64,000 nucleotides of DNA from Bacillota bacterium (GTDB taxonomy: Bacteria; Bacillota; Clostridia; Acetivibrionales; DTU013): NCBI GenBank assembly GCA_023426125.1, contig JAFABI010000067.1, positions 62,001 to 126,000 of the forward strand, in the 5' to 3' direction. Positions 61,452-64,000 of this stretch are shown in pieces. Below the pieces are notes generated by a model. That model was not told the origin of the DNA and ran no database searches. It saw only the letters and a list, made by a program, of their open reading frames with translations. Numbering within the stretch: the first letter of the stretch is position 1; every line of letters begins with the position of its first letter. The translations under genes and the position numbers were made by a program.

Positions 61452-61643
61452 TTTGAACAACGTCACAGTCCCCCTCCTCTTAGGAGGGGGTTACCAATTG
61501 AAAAAGCTGTCAGTGGTGGGTAGCAATCCCCAACTGACGTTGTTCAAACGCCACGTATAGGCGTGGCGTACGAAGTGTAGCGTAGGGCGAATATATTTCG
61601 CCCGCAGCGAGGGGGTATGGGGGCATGCCCCCATTGGAAATTG
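61452..61643 (+). repeat. Multi-hairpin dispersed element, copy 2 (complete)
   Basis: TTTGAACAACGTCA (61452-61465) is exactly inverted as TGACGTTGTTCAAA (61535-61548). Between them lies CCCCTCC/GGAGGGG (61471-61489). After 61536 the sequence matches 1-109 with mostly loop changes. The order of perfect hairpins suggests an RNA or a DNA end structure. Confidence 0.78.
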
Positions 61644-61654
61644 AAACTCCTATC

Positions 61655-61680
61655 CTGTAGGAGCGCGCATTGCGCGTCGG
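61655..61680. repeat. Short CATTG-type palindromic repeat (GCGC subtype)
   Basis: CTGTAGGAGCGCGCATTGCG then CGTCGG. Confidence 0.8.
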
Positions 61681-61740
61681 CATGAATGTAATCTATGGCA
61701 GTATATGCCATGCAGCCATTCAGAGATTCTTGATACTATA

Positions 61741-61768
61741 GGCGGACGGCCAATGGCCGCCCCTACGG
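61741..61768. repeat. Short CATTG-type palindromic repeat (GGCC subtype)
   Basis: GGCGGACGGCCAATGGCCGC then CCCTACGG. Confidence 0.85.
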
Positions 61769-61899
61769 ACTTTCTATGCTATAATTCTTTTATAGCGTCC
61801 AGGTCTTATGCCTACTTGTAAATTCTGACTTATTACGATACAATCAATATCGAATAAAATTATAGGCTCTTTAATTGTTATACCGATTGAGGTGTGTTC

Positions 61900-64000
61900 A
61901 TGCCTTCAGAAAAGAAGAAGCATCCTGCCGCGGCTTTTCGCACAAAAAACAGCCGGTGCGGCAATGGTGGCGGGGTTAAAAATACCATACAGGACAGAGT
62001 ATCTGATTTGAACAGCTTGAATGAGAAGCTGAAGTTCGAAATCTCAGAAAGAAAACGTACGGAAACGGAGCTGGAACAGCGGAACAGACTGTTGGGGACC
62101 CTGCTGGATGTTTCAAACCTTGTTTCCACTTCCACAATGGGGCCAAAGCAGCTGCTGGAGGATATATTGGAGCGCCTCATGTACATCGTGGATTACAATG
62201 GCGCCAGGATATTCATTGTGCAGGGGGATTCCGTGCGGCTGTTTGCACATAAAAGCGCTCTTATGAAAGCTGAGGAGCCGGAGCAGCCCATGTATTTTGA
62301 TACGATTCCCCTTAGCATGCAGCTTATAGACAACCGTAAGCCGGTTTTAATCGATGACATTTATGCGGATGATCCTGCTGCCGTCTCCTTCAGGCAAATC
62401 CGGGGCGAATATCTGGACACTGTTTTTAAAGCGACGCGGTCCTGGATGGGTATACCGATGATGGTCAAGGACAGGATCATCGGCGTCCTGACCCTTGACC
62501 ACAGGGAACCGGGCTTTTATAAAACGCATCATGTTGAGCTGGGACAGGCCTTTGCCAATCAGGCGGCGCTGGAATATGAAAATGCCAGGCTTTATAGCGA
62601 AACCATTAAAAAAGCCGATGAGCTGAAAACCATGTTTGCGGTACAGCAGGCCATCACCAGCAGGCTTGACCTGGCTTCCGTCCTGCAGTTGATCGCCGAT
62701 GAGTCAAGAAGGCTGACCAATTCAGTCTCAACGGCGGTTCTCCTGGTGGAGGGCGACGAGTTGGTTTTCTCCGTTGATTCTGGAGAGGATTTTTCAAAAA
62801 TGATAGGCAGCCGGGTCCCTATAGACAAAACAATACTGGGCAGGCATTTGCTCCAGGGCAGGTCGGTGATATTCAAAAATGAACCCGGAGATACCGGGAC
62901 CGATATGGGGATCATTTCGGATACAAGGGTGAGGACCTATCTCATCGTTCCATTGATCGCAGGTACAAAACCTGTAGGAATCATATCGGCTGTCAGCAAT
63001 AAAACCGACGAATTTGACCAGGAGGATGAGAGAATCCTCAATATGTTTGCGTCCAGTGCCGTTATCGGCATTGAAAATGCACGGATGTACGAGGATGAAA
63101 AGCGCAGGCATATGGAGGACGAGCAGCGAAGGCATGTGGCTGAGGGACTGAGGGATATTCTTGCAATACTGAATTCCAACCGCAATCTGGATGAGATTCT
63201 CGATTTTATTATCTGTGAGGCGGCGCGCCTGATGGGAACGGATTCCGGAGCACTCTACCGATTGCGGAAGGAAGAGAATCTGCTCACCGTGGAGGCTGCT
63301 TGCGGGCTGCCGCCCGAATTTTTGCCGGGTGTCAGCATACCTGTTGGGGCAGGTGCAATCGGAGAGGCGGTTATTGAAAAGAAACCCGTTGTTATCAATG
63401 ATATCCCCGGGCTTCTCAAAAAAATCGGTACAGCCGGCAGGTCGAGTCCGCGGCTTTCATGGCTTGAGGCCAACTGCGGCGGATTGCTTGCGGTTCCTTT
63501 GCTGAGCAAGGATGAGGTCTATGGGGCCATTGCCTTGTATTTAAAAAATCAGGCGGATGAGCCGGAAAAGAAAAGGTGCTTTTCCGCAGAAGAGGTGGGT
63601 CTCGCCGTCGCTTTTGCAGATCAGGCCACCCTTGCCATTGACAATGCCAGACTCAAGGTGCAGGCAGAAGAAATAGCTGTAAACGCAGAAAGGAGCAGGC
63701 TGGCAAGGGATCTGCACGATGCGGTCACCCAGACGCTTTTTTCCGCCAGCCTCATCGCGGAAGTGCTTCCGAGGATCTGGGCCAAAAATCCGGAAGACGG
63801 GCGCCAGCGGCTGGAAGAATTAAGGCAGCTGGCCAGAGGCGCACTTGCGGAAATGAGGACCCTGCTTCTTGAATTAAGGCCGACAACCCTTGTAGAGGCT
63901 CCGCTGGAGGAACTGCTGAGGCAGCTGGCCGAGGCGACCACCGGCAGGGCGCGCATACCTGTGGCTTTAAAGATCGAAGGGCGTCCGGTGCTGCCTACGG
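61900..64000 (+). CDS. Triple-GAF NarL-type sensor histidine kinase (3' end beyond window)
   Basis: An open frame from ATG 61900 (GAGGTG 5 nt upstream) runs without stop to the window end, about 700 codons. A basic N-terminus and a short coiled coil (LNEKLKFEISERKRTETELE) lead into three GAF-type sensor modules at roughly 60-230, 240-400 and 415-580. The HisKA_3 dimerisation segment ARDLHDAVTQTLFSASLIAE carries phospho-acceptor H606, and LEELRQLARGALAEMRTLLL follows. The ATPase domain is only begun. There is no membrane helix, so it senses soluble signals in the cytosol. A NarL-type response regulator is expected downstream of the window. Confidence 0.93.
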   Translation, partial: MPSEKKKHPAAAFRTKNSRCGNGGGVKNTIQDRVSDLNSLNEKLKFEISERKRTETELEQRNRLLGTLLDVSNLVSTSTMGPKQLLEDILERLMYIVDYNGARIFIVQGDSVRLFAHKSALMKAEEPEQPMYFDTIPLSMQLIDNRKPVLIDDIYADDPAAVSFRQIRGEYLDTVFKATRSWMGIPMMVKDRIIGVLTLDHREPGFYKTHHVELGQAFANQAALEYENARLYSETIKKADELKTMFAVQQAITSRLDLASVLQLIADESRRLTNSVSTAVLLVEGDELVFSVDSGEDFSKMIGSRVPIDKTILGRHLLQGRSVIFKNEPGDTGTDMGIISDTRVRTYLIVPLIAGTKPVGIISAVSNKTDEFDQEDERILNMFASSAVIGIENARMYEDEKRRHMEDEQRRHVAEGLRDILAILNSNRNLDEILDFIICEAARLMGTDSGALYRLRKEENLLTVEAACGLPPEFLPGVSIPVGAGAIGEAVIEKKPVVINDIPGLLKKIGTAGRSSPRLSWLEANCGGLLAVPLLSKDEVYGAIALYLKNQADEPEKKRCFSAEEVGLAVAFADQATLAIDNARLKVQAEEIAVNAERSRLARDLHDAVTQTLFSASLIAEVLPRIWAKNPEDGRQRLEELRQLARGALAEMRTLLLELRPTTLVEAPLEELLRQLAEATTGRARIPVALKIEGRPVLPT

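Larger units (their letters stand above)
61311..61899. other. Intergenic region with multi-hairpin element
   Basis: From 61452 to 61643 it holds the multi-hairpin element, then two palindromic repeats (61655, 61741), and ends with the leader of the histidine kinase gene. No coding frame of interest is seen. Confidence 0.7.

Noticed and set aside
2681..61768. The repeat arrays as a CRISPR
   Set aside because: Repeats are scattered singly among genes, carry no regular spacers, and no cas gene is present.

Overview
The window looks like chromosome from an endospore-forming, anaerobic member of the Clostridia (a plant-polysaccharide-using Ruminiclostridium/Acetivibrio/Lachnospira-like lifestyle would fit). 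The grounds are an alpha/beta-type small acid-soluble spore protein (46655-46855), LplB/YtcP-type sugar ABC transporters each paired with a membrane-anchored AraC regulator, GH78 and GH29 glycosidases, a GPH symporter locus, radical-SAM, flavodoxin and DUF362 ferredoxin proteins, and a PerR/AhpC peroxide defence operon. Base composition is near 48 percent GC by eye. I see no rRNA, tRNA or CRISPR array.

Layout. 1-6290: two radical SAM proteins, a broken REP-associated (RAYT) transposase with its own hairpin repeats on both sides, a C45-type Ntn-hydrolase/acyltransferase and a CAT/E2-fold acyltransferase-like protein lacking the catalytic His. 6393-13390: housekeeping and small genes (SPFH protein, D-lyxose isomerase, cyclophilin, YsxC GTPase, YaiI/YqxD, an orphan SecA-like ATPase). 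13705-21134: AraC sensor-regulator diverging from a sugar ABC transporter (two permeases, one lipoprotein) followed by a GH29 alpha-L-fucosidase. 21339-23284: Zn-ribbon/RGG protein convergent with a DEAD-box helicase. 23511-27339: GH78 alpha-L-rhamnosidase divergent from a cupin-AraC regulator. 27361-35415: small Cys-cluster protein, topoisomerase III, a two-component system and a MacB/Bce-like ABC exporter. 35521-39910: flavodoxin and DUF3793 under a probable metal-responsive operator, then perR-ahpC and an AhpF-like reductase with swapped domain order. 40428-46446: GPH symporter, ChbG-like deacetylase, GntR/LacI-type repressor, CehA/PHP hydrolase, amino-acid permease. 46999-57191: second AraC sensor-regulator diverging from two lipoproteins, two permeases and a large glycosidase-like protein. 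57773-64000: methyltransferase plus DUF362 protein, YjfB, a LysM/M14 peptidase and a triple-GAF NarL-type histidine kinase cut by the window edge.

The most distinctive property is the repeat load. At least five families of short structured repeats fill nearly every intergenic gap: about 20 copies of a CATTG-centred palindrome, about 11 copies of a GGGACGGTTCT-loop hairpin tied to the RAYT locus, three copies of an 80-120 bp covarying hairpin element, a multi-hairpin element of about 110 bp at both ends of the window, and a pair of shorter repeats. Hairpin stems change between copies while pairing is kept, so structure rather than sequence seems conserved.

Functionally most loci are sugar scavenging units (sensor, uptake, glycosidase), oxidative/metal stress defence, and envelope stress (two-component system plus ABC exporter). 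The best candidate for something undescribed is the combination of the RAYT relic with its structured repeats, followed by the radical SAM/acyltransferase-like cluster at the left end.
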